In this document: piece by piece, positions 10,013-21,110 of the stretch
Numbering within the stretch: the first letter of the stretch is position 1
Layout of the letters: the number at the start of each line of letters is the position of its first letter
Source of the DNA: Cydia pomonella
Taxonomy: Eukaryota > Arthropoda > Insecta > Lepidoptera > Tortricidae
NCBI RefSeq assembly: GCF_033807575.1
Contig: NC_084715.1
Span: forward strand, 10,961,349 to 11,025,348
Reading direction: 5' to 3'
Length of the DNA: 64,000 bases
Translations under genes and position numbers: made by a program
Notes under the pieces: generated by a model
Seen by the model: the letters and a program-made list of their open reading frames with translations, nothing else
Told to the model about the DNA's origin: nothing
Database searches by the model: none

Positions 10013-11315
10013 CACCGTGTCCAATAAGTTCGAATACAAACTTTTAGCACTTGCTGTATAGACATACGGATCGCTGGCTATAAAATTCTTATTTTAATTT
10101 AAAAAGTATATTGACATAAACATAGTACTATAATTTCATAAGTCACGTATTTTTAGTTTGGCTTCAATACACGATGAAGTACGTTCGTGAAGAAATTATT
10201 AGAAAATTCCTTAAAGGCGACAGGCCATGTGCTATATTCAAGGCGTTACAACCCCATGGAATTAAACGGAATCTGGTTTATACTACTATAAAAAGGTATA
10301 AAGAGATCTCTTCTACAGAGGACAGGAAAAGATCCGGTCGGCCCCGCTCAGCTAGAACTGAAAAAGTGGTAAAGGCTATAAGAGAGCGAATTCGGCGGAA
10401 AAAACACCGTTCTATTAGAAAATTAGCTGCTGATCTGAAAATTTCCAGGGGATCTGTACATAATATATTGAAAAAAGATCTTGGATGTCATGCTTATAAA
10501 AAACGAAAAGTACATGGCATTTCAGATGCAACCAAGAAAAAGAGAGTAGAAAGATGTAGCACCATACTTTCTTGGCACGCAGGTGACGAATTTGTTTTCT
10601 CGGACGAGAAACTCTTTGTGTTAGAGCAGCCTCATAACGCCCAGAACGACCGGTTGTGGGCAGCACGGATAGAAGACATTCCAGAGTATGAAAAGAATGT
10701 GCCTAGGTTCCAGAGCTCACCATCAGTGATGGTTTGGGGTGCTCTTTGTAAGAGGGGCAAACTGCCTCTAGTTTTTATTGATAAAGGCGTTAAAATCAAT
10801 GCGGCATACTATAAATCGGAGGTTTTGGAGAAAAATGTTGCCCCAAATTTAAAAAATATGTTTGGAGACGATTATTATGTTTTCCAACAAGACGGAGCTC
10901 CGTCGCATACGGCAAACGCTGTTCAAGCTTGGTGCAAGGCTAATTTGACCGATTTTTTGCCGAAAAATGAATGGCCACCAAGTTCTCCAGATTTAAACGT
11001 ACTAGATTATTTCGTATGGTCATACATGCTCTCGAAGCTAAATAATTATAAAGTCGCAAACCTGAGCCATTTTAAAAAGGTTATCGTGCAAATTTGGGAC
11101 GATATGCCGATGGATGCGGTGCGTGCCGCTTGTGACTCTTTTGAGAAACGTTTGAAACTTGTAAAAAAAGTTAAAGGTGGAGTAATTCCAAAACATTTGT
11201 TGTAAATATTGTATATAAATGTGGCTTTCATTTAATATAATTTTCATAACATAAACTACGCGTACATTTATTTCATTAAGGATCATAACTGTATTCGAAC
11301 TTATTGGACACGGTG
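10013..11315 (+). mobile_element. Complete mariner element, DD37D (maT-type)
   Basis: The 26-base terminal inverted repeats at 10013-10038 and 11290-11315 are identical; they begin CACCGTGTCCAATAAGTTCG. TA flanks both ends (10011-10012 and 11316-11317), the standard mariner target duplication. The 1303-base length is normal for a mariner, and the transposase frame inside is unbroken. Perfect ends with an intact frame indicate a recent insertion into intron 1, in the same orientation as the host gene. Confidence 0.92.
10174..11205 (+). CDS. mariner transposase, DD37D (maT-type), apparently intact
   Basis: The 343-residue protein is the cut-and-paste transposase of its own element. It should bind the 26-base inverted repeats through two N-terminal helix-turn-helix regions (about residues 5-45 and 75-103), which are joined by a GRPR AT-hook-like motif at 55-58, and cut DNA at TA sites in the nucleus. 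The catalytic residues are D144 (FSDEKLF), D240 (VFQQDGAPSH) and D278 (PDLNVLDYF). There are 37 residues between the last two, which places it in the DD37D group (maT) rather than classic DD34D mariners. The length is normal for the family, and no stop or frameshift is present. The ATG at 10174 is the first in frame and lies 136 bases inside the left repeat. Whether it is active cannot be read from sequence. Confidence 0.92.
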   Translation: MKYVREEIIRKFLKGDRPCAIFKALQPHGIKRNLVYTTIKRYKEISSTEDRKRSGRPRSARTEKVVKAIRERIRRKKHRSIRKLAADLKISRGSVHNILKKDLGCHAYKKRKVHGISDATKKKRVERCSTILSWHAGDEFVFSDEKLFVLEQPHNAQNDRLWAARIEDIPEYEKNVPRFQSSPSVMVWGALCKRGKLPLVFIDKGVKINAAYYKSEVLEKNVAPNLKNMFGDDYYVFQQDGAPSHTANAVQAWCKANLTDFLPKNEWPPSSPDLNVLDYFVWSYMLSKLNNYKVANLSHFKKVIVQIWDDMPMDAVRAACDSFEKRLKLVKKVKGGVIPKHLL

Positions 11316-11548
11316 TACGTGAGCGGAGTCGCAGCAGGCACGTCTAGTTAAATATATATGTCAAAGTCTAGTCAAAGATTCCACTTTGTCCCTTACCATA
11401 AGCACGAGATTTGCAATCATCAAATTCGTATGATGATTCATCATACGAATAACCTGCCAAGGCGTGCTTTTAAAGAAGTCGCAACATTTTTGTGGTTGGA
11501 AAGACAAAGAATGATTATCCAATAAAAGCATAGGAAAACCTGTTTTAC

Positions 11549-11680
11549 GCCCTCCTAGCCTAGTCGGTAGTGAAGTGACCCTTCTTACTATGTCCTAGGT
11601 TCAAAACCCGGTAAGGGCATTTATTTGTGAGTTTGTAAGACATATAATTTGTTCTTGAGATATAGATGTCATTCTTTCAG
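11549..11680 (+). mobile_element. tRNA-derived SINE
   Basis: A box A-like TAGCCTAGTCGGTAGTGA and a box B-like GGTTCAAAACCC are followed by GGTAAGGGCATTTATTTGTG and then a decayed 3' part. The same GGTAAGGGCATTTATTTGTG block occurs in the minus-strand copy at 61566-61650, so this is a SINE family and not a tRNA gene. Confidence 0.65.
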
Positions 11681-13314
11681 CCTTACTGTGGGACTAGGTC
11701 AAACTAATATTTTCCCATAATGTTGCTATTTATGCAGCAAATGTCTGTTATCCACAAGGCAAAGGCACCTGTACTTTATTGTATATTGATTTTAAGATAT
11801 GTCTATTAAGTAGGCAATTTACTATAATAGTCAGATAAGCAATCGAAACACTTATATATTCTCATGTTATCATGTTTGTGATATGCCGCCAACAATCTGA
11901 AGAAGTTTGAACATTTCATTGTTATCAATAACATTTTGGTATACCTACCTATATTAAGATTTTATGTGACCAATTAAACAAATCAATCAGATTTTACTGA
12001 CCATAAAATCGGTCCGGTAGTTTCTTTATAGGTAACGATCATCCGGCCCATCTTGGTCTAGACATTCACGTCGCCTACTTTTTTTTCAATATTAATATTA
12101 GATTTGATTATTCTAAGAGAGTCTAGAGCGTGATTAATAACACCTCCCCCGACCTCTAGGTGTGTGAGAACAACACTGCAAAATAAAAAAGAGATGTTCG
12201 AAAGTAATTTGTAAAGTTTGGCAACACCCGTCTAACCTACCTGATAGCGGTCGAGGAGTTTCGAACTTGAAAATGAAGTTATGCGGCCGTGAAATATTGT
12301 CAGACATTGGATTTCGGTGAAGCGAGCTCACGATCCATTTCCTTCTTACGCTGTTTTTATCTTGTTAAGAACGTGGATTTGGTTCTTTTGTGGGGGATTT
12401 ACAATTTATTTTGGCGGTTTACGTATTATTTGGAATGGAGATAAGCTGCTTAGAGTAAACGAAAAATATCCTTAACAACATTTATGAAGAACATCGGTTT
12501 TATGTGGTATATGCTGCACAATACCCTAATTAAATTAAAGGAAGGAAAGGTAGAAATTATAAACAATTATGTTACTAGTTACTTTCTTAATCTAAATAAT
12601 GTTTAATGTTTGCTAATGACAACTATATTTTCCTGCTATTCAACTATCAAAAGAAAAAACTGTATAAGAATGTTATTTTTATGTTACCCAAGTAACTTAT
12701 TACTTGTCATGTTACCCAATTATAAAGCCATAATAAGCTCGACTAAACATTTGTCAATAGATGAATAACTGATTATTTGTTGAATTATTAACATTTTATC
12801 ATCGCGTTCGAAGTATTTTGAATTAAATTATGACGGCGGGAGACGCTAGGCCATAAATTTGTAGAGTAAGACGTGTAATACCTGTAAAAGCCACAGCAAT
12901 ATACTCGTCGAACACGTGTCTGATGCACTCGCTGCGTGTGCTTATACAAAATCAATATCGCCGCTTTAGAAGACGAGCCGCGACGGCTGGGAGCAGGGAC
13001 CGAGTGTCTCGGCGCCTCTAGACACCCCTATGACCCGTCCCCTCCTGGTTATTCCCTGGAGCTCAATGTTAGCACTTTTTGACATAATACTTACTTACCT
13101 GGGTGAACTTTAAACCGCTTCGTTTCGCTTTTATGCCACTCGTGTTGCTGCTTGAAATTTCTGCGCTCCCGTCAACTTTAGACTGCGAGTTAACTTATGT
13201 TATTTAAAGTTTTAACAGTTCTGGTCTTACGAGAAGGAAATGCGATGACCACGCTTTCGAGAGTCGAGTTTTATATTATGTCGTAACATACAAAAGTCCG
13301 TATCTTAAGGGTTA

Positions 13315-13715
13315 AGCCCGTCACAAACGGAACGATAATATATGTATATTATACACCGTAAGATGTCTTATAATATTTCTAAGCACCACATACCGAGCTA
13401 TATATGCAACGTATCTCAAGATGCCTTGCTGTATAAGTTATAGTATGATACAAAAATATATGTATATTATAGCTTCTTGTGCCGACTCTGTCAAATGGTA
13501 CAGTCGCGTCTGAAAACATCGACACGTTCGAAGTGCCAAAAATATGTATACACAACTTTATGGCCCATATATTAGGCTAGTGTATACATATTTCTGGCGT
13601 TCATATCGATATTTTCAGACGTAAAATATATCGTAAGAAAAAGATGCCTTGCTATAGGATAAGAATTCATCTTTAGGTAGGTACGAGTATATTATCGCTC
13701 CTTCTGTGACGGCCT
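13315..13715. mobile_element. PIF/Harbinger-like MITE, copy 2, with a nested palindromic element
   Basis: The ends are AGCCCGTCACAAACGGAACG and, reverse-complemented, AGGCCGTCACAGAAGGAGCG, flanked by TTA (13312-13314 and 13716-13718). It shares the family ends and internal ATGTATATTAT motifs of copy 1 at 4692-4901 but is twice as long. A separate palindrome at 13499-13626 accounts for part of the excess. Confidence 0.6.
13499..13626. mobile_element. Palindromic MITE nested in the Harbinger-like copy
   Basis: The left arm ACAGTCGCGTCTGAAAACAT, continuing to AAAATATGTATACAC, pairs with the right arm, whose reverse complement is ACGTCTGAAAATATCGATAT, continuing to AGAAATATGTATACAC. It is non-coding and of unassigned family. 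Confidence 0.55.
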
Positions 13716-15399
13716 TTACAGTCGGCGTAGTTTTATTTGACCTTATAAGCGCATTGTAATATGCCTACTTGAAAAAAATCTTTATGATGATGTTCCAATT
13801 TACTTAGCATTAAATGAAGTATAAGTACATAATCTGAAACTTTGTGACCTTAGAGAAATCGTATAAAGACTTCAAAAAGTCTCAACCTACCTACATTCCT
13901 ACAGGCCTACATTCTAACGTGGTTATATCTTTAGATTTCATATTCAAGAGGGTTCAAAACGCTTACCGATCAAACGAAATCCGTTATAACCACCTTTTAA
14001 AGGTATTAAATACGTACTTGAGGTACTCTTTTTAAGATGTGCCAAGTGGCAAGAATCGCGATGGTTTTTGAAGTGCGGCGCTTCGTCAGGGGATTTTGCT
14101 ACCTCGGTAATCATAAAAGTCTTATGTGCCGTTCGAGTATAAACTTGACAAACGTCCTTTTTGATTAGCGTGGTACTGTAGTGGGACAAGGGTAAGTCGC
14201 GGTGTATCTCGCCGATCTGCCTGCGGCCGATAAGTTTGTGCACCCTCTCGGCCATGCTATCGCGATCTAATAGTCCGCCGAGAGCTCACTACAGCCAATG
14301 TGAACTTGTCCGCACTTCTCCACGTCGAGTGTGCACTCGACACCCTCTTATCGTGCTTGACGTTTAATGCGTAACTAACTCCTATTGAAGAATCAATTGT
14401 AACTATAAAAAAAAAACAAGTATCGGTATTTTTACTCGCACATTATTTCTAAAAGCACGGCAATCATAATCATTATTGTTGACTGTGAATAGTAGTGTAG
14501 AGTGTAGCTAGAGGCGTTGACATCTCTCACGGGCGGTGACGGTAATAGCCTCTGTGACGTACGGTACTACAGAATGAGTTATGAAGTGCTCCCAGTTATA
14601 AGTTAGTTTTCGTAACGTAATGCCGCCTGGCCTCAACTCCATAACTTGTTTTCATTGTTCTCGGAGAACGCCTCATTACTTCCGTATTGTAATAATAATA
14701 ATTAAAACATATTTTTTTCTATAAGTATGAAATAATTTAGACACGTTATTCATATAATACATGTAGTATATTACCAGTAAATGTGTTAATCAATGCCAAA
14801 TGTCAAATCTTAAGGCTTTATCAATTTAAATATACGTATGTATTAATAGGTGCTCAATAATAGTATATTACCAATGAGACAGGTACATTGATAGATGCCA
14901 GTGTACTGTTTACTTTGTAATTAAACAATCAACTCGAACTAACAGTGTGATAAACGTATTGTAGGCGGTGATTCTAGCTCAAATATTTATTTAAGACGCG
15001 ACCTAAAAAAAATATATTTACTTTATTGTAGATTTATATTTTTAATAGAATTGTCAGACAATGTACCATTTCAATACCCTTTTTGAAAGATGCCTCTTCG
15101 ACAAATACGTTACTGTAATGTGCTTTAATTAGAGATTTGTTAATTATTCAGGAACCTACCGACCTAAAGATGTTAAAATATAAAGATAATATATTTTACT
15201 TAAAAAGAAGTCGTTCAATTTATTGGTATCAATGTAAATTCTAAATAGTTTTCGATAGAAGTATACCTAGTAACTAAATTATAATTAATACGCTGAGAAA
15301 GTAAACGATGACACTTCTACTGATCGATCACATAACCCGGGTAAGATGCACCGGGTCTTCTGTCACAGGAGCAAACAATTATAATGTAGGCTGTATCTA

Positions 15400-16697
15400 A
15401 AGCATAGTTCATATAGAATTGGCACATAATTAGCAATGTTTAAAAAATAATAATTCCATGGCGGGAAAAAATTGACAATTACAGTTCAATCACCAACCTT
15501 CAAAGTATTAATTGTCAAAATATTTTTTCCTAGCTTTTTGCATTTTAAAGTTTTCGACCATGAAAATTGAGAACAGGAGATTGATTGTGCACAAATACTT
15601 CGAAAATTCTTATCGATCCCGGACAAAGACAGCTAAGTCGCTTAAGATGTTAAAAGCTAGTATTTGTGGGGTCATAAAACGTTACAAGGAGACTATCAGC
15701 TGACAGGAAAACACAAACTAATCGGAGGTCTGGTACAAATAACAAGATTTTGGGAAAAAAGACCCTAAGGTCACTCAAACAAAATTCAGGACGGTCTAAT
15801 TACGATTTATCCCAAAAAATCAAAGAAACTTCTAGAAAGATAAAGATGATTCACCTCAGAGGTGGCTATAAGAGCTATTGAGCAATAAAACAGCCAAATC
15901 GGACTGTTAAACAGATCCGACAAGCTAAAACACTAGCTCGACTATTGTACGACCCAGTATTGACAGAATTCGAAGGTTGCTTGTAGTTGGACGACAAGAC
16001 GTATGTAAAACTCGATTTTAATCAACTACTCGGTTCGAAGTTTTATATGGCCAATAATAGAGGTCATTTACCCGAAAAATATAAGTTCGTGAAACTTGAC
16101 AAGTTCGCAAAAAAACATATGATATGGCAAGGAATTTATAATTGCGGCTGTAAGACGAAAAGTTTTATAACATAGTCAACAATGAAGTCGGACCTTTATA
16201 TTAAAGAGTGCTTAGAGAAATGAGTATTGGCATTTATTAGATCCCATAACGGTCCTGTGAAATGTTGGCCAGATTTAGCCAGCTGCCACTACTCAAAAAA
16301 AGTTTTGGCATGGTATGCTAATAATCAGGCCAAATACATACCCCGCGAGATGAATCCTTCGAATCGTCCCCAATTTCAATCTATCAAATACTATTGGGCA
16401 ATCATGAAATAAAATTAAATAAGACTAGTCAAATTGTCCAGGGTATCAATTCATTGTGATCTACAAGAAATCAACACACCAAAAATGTCGACAAAAGTGT
16501 TGTGAAGAAAATGACGGGGGTCCATTATGAAAACAGTTCGTAATTATTAACATAACAGAGATTTTTTTTTTAATTTATACATATTTGAAAGCTAAATACA
16601 TTACTATTTAAAATTCACCATTCATAACTTTCTTATTTTATTAACTTAAAAAAATAACAATCTTCTAGTGCGTACCAATTCTATATGAACTATGCTT
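15400..16697 (+). mobile_element. Decayed mariner-type element, DD37E group
   Basis: The inverted ends AAGCATAGTTCATATAGAAT continue to GGCAC on the left and GGTAC on the right, with 24 of the first 25 bases shared. Both sides are flanked by TA (15398-15399 and 16698-16699). The element is 1298 bases long. The transposase inside is broken by stops and frameshifts, so the ends have outlasted the coding frame. Confidence 0.8.
15560..16412 (+). pseudogene. Broken DD37E-type transposase
   Basis: Three remnant frames follow one another. MKIENRRLIVHKYFENSYRS (from 15560) is a helix-turn-helix N-terminus. LDDKTYVKLDF (near 15990) is the first catalytic aspartate region. PDLASCHYSK followed by MNPSNRPQFQSIKYYWAI (16270-16400) holds the second aspartate and the third catalytic site. 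Exactly 37 residues separate the second D from the position where related DD37E (ITmD37E) transposases have E, but here it is K. In-frame stops at about 15703 and 15985 and a frame change near 16172-16227 also break it. It is certainly inactive. Confidence 0.75.
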
Positions 16698-17427
16698 TAC
16701 TCCTCAAACACACCAAAATTTGTTCAGCAACTTTTAAAAATTAACTTGTGTTATAGCAGCTTTCGGCCATATTACCTACTCTTGGTAATTCGTGTCATTG
16801 TAATCTCTTCAACGCTTTGTTTTGACTTCATAACTTTGGTTATTATAACATTTATAACAACGTTAAATTCTAATGCCAATAAATTTACTTACCATTGCGT
16901 AATGAAATATGTACTGCTTAATTCAAATTTCAGTAAGTATACCAAGTTACGACAGTCTCGGCTAAATTTGATCACTGTTGTCAACATTACGTAACCTATA
17001 TCAAAGTAGATTAATGAACTCTCCCACTGTAAGCGCTACCAGTGACAGATGGACGGTTAAATGTGGTTATTATGTTTATTTACGTATATGAAGAGGAAGA
17101 CTCAGTAGAGCCCTTGCAGATGTTATGTATTCAATTATAAAATGTGACTGGTCTGAAATTAATATTTAGAATTTAGATAATGCAAATCTTAGTATTTACT
17201 ATGAATTTAATATATTATATGCGTCCTTTTTGCGATGCATGGAATTATAGTGTGCTTATTATTTGAGCTCCTGTGATAACTCGACCTGTGATAAGGTCGA
17301 CCTGTATGTAACTATGTAATGGAATCTAAGGTAACTAATTTAACCATCTTCCAGGAATCGTGGCGTCGTGAAAATTAGCTGTGTGTAGTTCTGATGACAA
17401 TACAATAATATGGTACTGTCGAACTGA

Positions 17428-17665
17428 TCTGATGATGGAGCCGGAAGATATGAAATGGAACTTAATGATGGAACATCGTATCATAGCTGTTTGGATTTGT
17501 TAGAAAAGTCTTATAATGAACTTTGACCACGATTAGGTTTCAAGGTCTGATGATGAAGCCGGAAGATAGGCACTGGCATTCCATGATGGAATATCGTATC
17601 ATAGTCGTGTTTGCACTTGTTAGAAAGGTCACGTAATGGACTTTGAACACGATCAGGTTCCAAGG
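17428..17665 (+). repeat. Two diverged tandem copies of a 118-120 base unit
   Basis: Unit 17428-17545 starts TCTGATGATGGAGCCGGAAG and ends CAAGG; unit 17546-17665 starts TCTGATGATGAAGCCGGAAG and ends CAAGG. Both share ATCGTATCATAG and TTGTTAGAAA. The units differ at many positions, so the duplication is not recent. Confidence 0.65.
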
Positions 17666-17684
17666 TTATAACAAACCTATTATA

Positions 17685-17812
17685 CACCGTATTTTTATTG
17701 AATTCCGTTAACTTCGGGGTATGGGTAAGAACGTTTAAGGAAACTAAATGTAGTTTCCTTAACCGTTCTTACCCATACCCCGAAGTTAACGGAATTCAAT
17801 AAAAACACGGTG
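17685..17812. mobile_element. Near-perfect palindromic MITE with TA flanks
   Basis: The whole 128-base element is a hairpin. The left arm starts CACCGTATTTTTATTGAATT and the right arm reverse-complements to CACCGTGTTTTTATTGAATT; both continue through CCGTTAACTTCGGGGTATGG to a small central loop. TA flanks both sides. The CACCGT start and TA duplication suggest mobilisation by a mariner/Tc1 transposase. A solo end of the same family lies at 18191-18229. Confidence 0.75.
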
Positions 17813-18190
17813 TATTAGGTTTAGGCTATGCCATTGCATAGTTAATTAAAAAAAAATGTTATTTTTTTAACTATTTTTATAAAAAGTAATTAAATGTTGC
17901 ATATAGCGTTGTTGTGACACGGGCATTACATTTAATTCAACCAAACAAATGAAAACTGTGACATATCAATGTCATTTCGAACATCGATCGACCGAGATAG
18001 TATTTACGTTTAGTAGCAAATTTATGAACTCGCACTAAACACTAATCAATATGTCAACAGGCCTTAAGGCAAGTGCACACGCTCGTAAGGGCCTTATAAG
18101 ATAAAAATGAATGATTGATTATCTCCGAAATGGAGTTAATTAGAATACCGGTGTCTTTGAGAAGGTTACTTAATTCAAGCTCAGGGATGC

Positions 18191-18229
18191 ACCCTCGAAA
18201 TTAACGGAAATCAAAAAAATCACGGTGTA
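18191..18229 (+). repeat. Solo end related to the palindromic MITE at 17685
   Basis: CGAAATTAACGGAAATCAAA followed by AAAATCACGGTGTA matches the right terminus of the 17685-17812 element (AAGTTAACGGAATTCAATAA, then AACACGGTGTA) with small differences. No partner end was found. Confidence 0.5.
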
Positions 18230-18584
18230 TATGACTTGGAAGTTTTTCAGTTATCTCAAATATATCCCGAGCAAACAGAAAAGCTTGGCCGCGAAATGCA
18301 TATTGCCCAAACGCACCGCTTAATTTAATTTAATTTTAATTTAATGGAAAGCGTGTTTTTCTAGTGTTTTTTAAACTATTAATTTATCTTGGCAATGTAA
18401 TTGTTACTTTGTTATCATCGAACTTTTCTTTTAGTCATTCCTTCTTTTCACAATGTAAATATTGTACAATCATCAGGCAACCAATAACTGTCAAAGTAAA
18501 ATACCTACAGAGTTTACAGTTTTCGAAAGTCGATTTTTTGTTTTTTTATAAATACTTAATTGTGACACAGGTAAAAGGCACCTT

Positions 18585-18670
18585 CGACGACCAGTCTGGC
18601 CTAGTGAGTAGTGAACCTGCCTATGAGGTACACCATAAGGTACCTTTACCCGTGGAACGTCACAATTCTT
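18585..18670 (+). mobile_element. tRNA-derived SINE fragment
   Basis: CAGTCTGGCCTAGTGAGTAG followed by TGAACCTGCCTATGA is a box A-type 5' region like that of the SINE at 11549. The downstream part is altered and the 3' tail is missing. Confidence 0.5.
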
Positions 18671-18809
18671 AAGCGTATTAAAAAAAATGCATTAATGCCT
18701 ACAATTATTAGGAAACGAATAAAACAAAGTTTAACTGTTATTATATTTTAACATGTACCACATTGCCTTAAATTGTGTGGTGTGTAATAGGGCACTATTC
18801 ATTTATTTT

Positions 18810-19330
18810 GTAAGATGATTTTTGCCTTTTTTACCACCCTCCCTCCCCTATGTAAGAAAAAATAAGATTATACCGAGCCCCTCTCCCCTGTTAAAAATGT
18901 ATTATGTAAGAATCTAAACTAATTTTGGTTTTTCGTAATTATCAATTTTGGTATTAACTTAAAGCTTTTCTTTATCAATAATTTTTACATGAGATTTTGA
19001 TCAGCCCAAGGGCGCAATACCTACTCGGAAATATCTCTGGATCATGTCGTTCAAAATATAATCTTAACTTCTTTGTGATCTTAAAGGGACTGATTATCAG
19101 TTCGCCAGACGATAATCGGCCTATCAGTTATTCGCGATTGTCAGCTTTTGCGAATAACTGACAGGCCGATATCGTCCGGCGAACTGGTAACCAGTGGGGC
19201 CCTATACCTAAGAACTCTCAAAACTCCCTCCCACCCCCTTTTATGAAAAAATAAGATATGGTCGAACTCCCTCCTCGCATAAATCGTCTAACGTAATAAA
19301 TGAACGGTTCCTAGCTAATAGTTTATATGA
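18810..19330. repeat. Two copies of a C-rich/AATAAGAT repeat around a palindromic MITE
   Basis: CCCTCC-rich sequence followed by GAAAAAATAAGAT occurs at 18838-18895 and again at 19224-19285. A palindromic element at 19085-19201 lies between. The pattern fits a host repeat family plus insertion, but the target duplication is not clear. Confidence 0.35.
19085..19201. mobile_element. Palindromic MITE
   Basis: The left arm GACTGATTATCAGTTCGCCA pairs with a right arm whose reverse complement is CACTGGTTACCAGTTCGCCG. Pairing continues through GCCTATCAGTTATTCGC and its partner GCGAATAACTGACAGGC around a short loop. Arms are about 48 bases. It is non-coding. Confidence 0.6.
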
Positions 19331-19403
19331 CTGCTACACAATAAAGTGTGGGTTTATGATACGAGTGAAGTGAGTTGCATCATAGGATCACGCGAATGTC
19401 GTA

Positions 19404-20206
19404 ATGCTTAAATATGTACATAATATATCTTACAATGCTTTATCTACAAACATGTTAGGATTTGTTTTAAGAACAGCAAAAGTGTTTAAAAAGTCATCCA
19501 CATACATTCTATTATTCAAAGCTCTTGTTAGACCTCATTTGGAATATGCCTCAATTGTTTGGAAACCTTTTTATTCCAAGTATTCGAAAGCAATTGAAAT
19601 GGTCCAAAAAAAGTTTTTGCGGGCTACACATAGACGCCTAACTGGCAAACGTATGTCCTACTGTAAATTATTGAAACATTATAAGTTACCCTCCCTGGAG
19701 TCAAGGCGCACGTGTTCTGATATGTTGGTTCTCCACAACATTTGCCGTGATAAGTACGACTGCCCGGAGCTGCTTGACAACATACGCTTTAGGGTCCCCT
19801 CACGCAGCACTGCCCGTTCTAATGTCTTGTTCGCCGTCCCGACTTGCTCAACTAACGCTGGGATACGCGCACCTTTGCGCCGTCTTTGCAATTCATACAA
19901 TAAAATGTTCACGGCCGCAGACATTTTCAATACAAGAGAGCAAGTTTCAAAAAACAAATCCTTGAAATACTAGCTGAGACAACTTAGTATCTTCGTACAA
20001 TTTGTATCATTGCCATCTAGTCGCTAAAGCGCGTTAAGTTTAGCATAGTTTACTGTAGCATTACCTTACCTATATTATATATGTATAGTTCTTAGTGAGA
20101 GCGTTTTTAGGAGGTCGGTGCACGTCTATTGCAATGTATAACTTATCACTTATACTATTATTGTACTTGCTTCTGTTGTTTCTCCAATAAAAATAATAAA
20201 AAAAAA
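19404..20206 (+). mobile_element. 5'-truncated LINE (Jockey/CR1-like) with C-terminal RT coding remnant and 3' tail
   Basis: The frame 19404-19973 (189 residues) matches the C-terminal part of Jockey/CR1-type LINE reverse transcriptase proteins: LGFVLRTAKVF, then YILLFKALVRPHLEYASIVW, then a region after the palm domain. The YxDD catalytic core lies upstream and is missing, so the copy cannot retrotranspose. An untranslated stretch ends in AATAAAAATAATAAAAAAAA near 20187-20206, a LINE-like 3' end. The frame is intact within the remnant, suggesting moderate age. Confidence 0.7.
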
Positions 20207-20559
20207 CATATGGCATACAAAGGGTTTCCATCAGAGAAGGGTCTTTTTGCACATGGAATTCTCGATGTGTTCAGGAACCGCACGTTTCTCTGTCGGCATC
20301 GTTGTCGCGGCACGGATATCAGACCGGCTAGCATGAGTTTCTTTCTCGCGCGCAACTCCATACATCCTGCGCGACTTCAAGTCGATGATTAACCTCTAAA
20401 TTTACACGTAAGTGGTGCGATAGTTTCTAAACAACAAAAATAAAATAACTCTTGCGGCAAGATACTCGTAAACTGAATGTCAAACATATGACGGTATATG
20501 AAAACTTTTTCACGCATATCACGCAACCGTAGTTTTTTTATGATTCAGAGACTAAGGCT

Positions 20560-21015
20560 CTTAGCACACGGCGTGTAAGCGTAAGAGACGCGTAAGCGTA
20601 TCGTAATACGCGCGTAAAACGAGAGCAAAACGAGGACGTACAACTTCAAACAAGTCCGCACACGAAGCGTCGTCGTAGTGTAGCGTATGAGATTTATGTC
20701 GTCATTACAACAGGCGTAGCGTAATACAGGTGTAAAAAACAAAACTTCTGACATATATACATATCAAACAATAAAATAATCTTCATCTGACAAGAAAGTA
20801 AGATCGTAGTATAGATCCACCGATGACATCTGACGCCAGCGAGTCAAACGACTACATGATTTTAACTAATTAAATTTCACTTATAAAAAAGCGATTACGC
20901 TTACGCGACGCTCGGTGCCCATCAGAACTCTACGCTTCTCGTACTCGTAACGTAACGTTTTGACGATACGCTAGCGCGTCTCTTTCGCTTACGCGCCTTG
21001 TGTAAACGTAGCGCC
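20560..21015. mobile_element. Foldback MITE with long imperfect arms
   Basis: The left arm CGTAAGCGTAAGAGACGCGT, continuing AAGCGTATCGT, pairs with a right arm whose reverse complement is CGTAAGCGAAAGAGACGCGC, continuing TAGCGTATCGT. The outer ends (TTAGCACACGGCGTG and TTTACACAAGGCGCG) also pair. Arms are more than 60 bases around an AT-rich middle with no frame. Confidence 0.55.
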
Positions 21016-21110
21016 AAAGTTAGTTGTCCCCAAATGCATCGTTAGATATCAAGTAATATGCGAGATTTGTCAAAACTGTTTGCAGTTGCCATTTCCTTTG
21101 AATAAAACGT

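Noticed and set aside
11549..11630. tRNA gene from the box A and box B motifs
   Set aside because: The cloverleaf cannot be formed and the sequence continues into a SINE body shared with another locus.
17428..17665. CRISPR-like array
   Set aside because: There are only two units of about 120 bases, diverged along their length, with no short repeat/spacer structure and in an animal genome.
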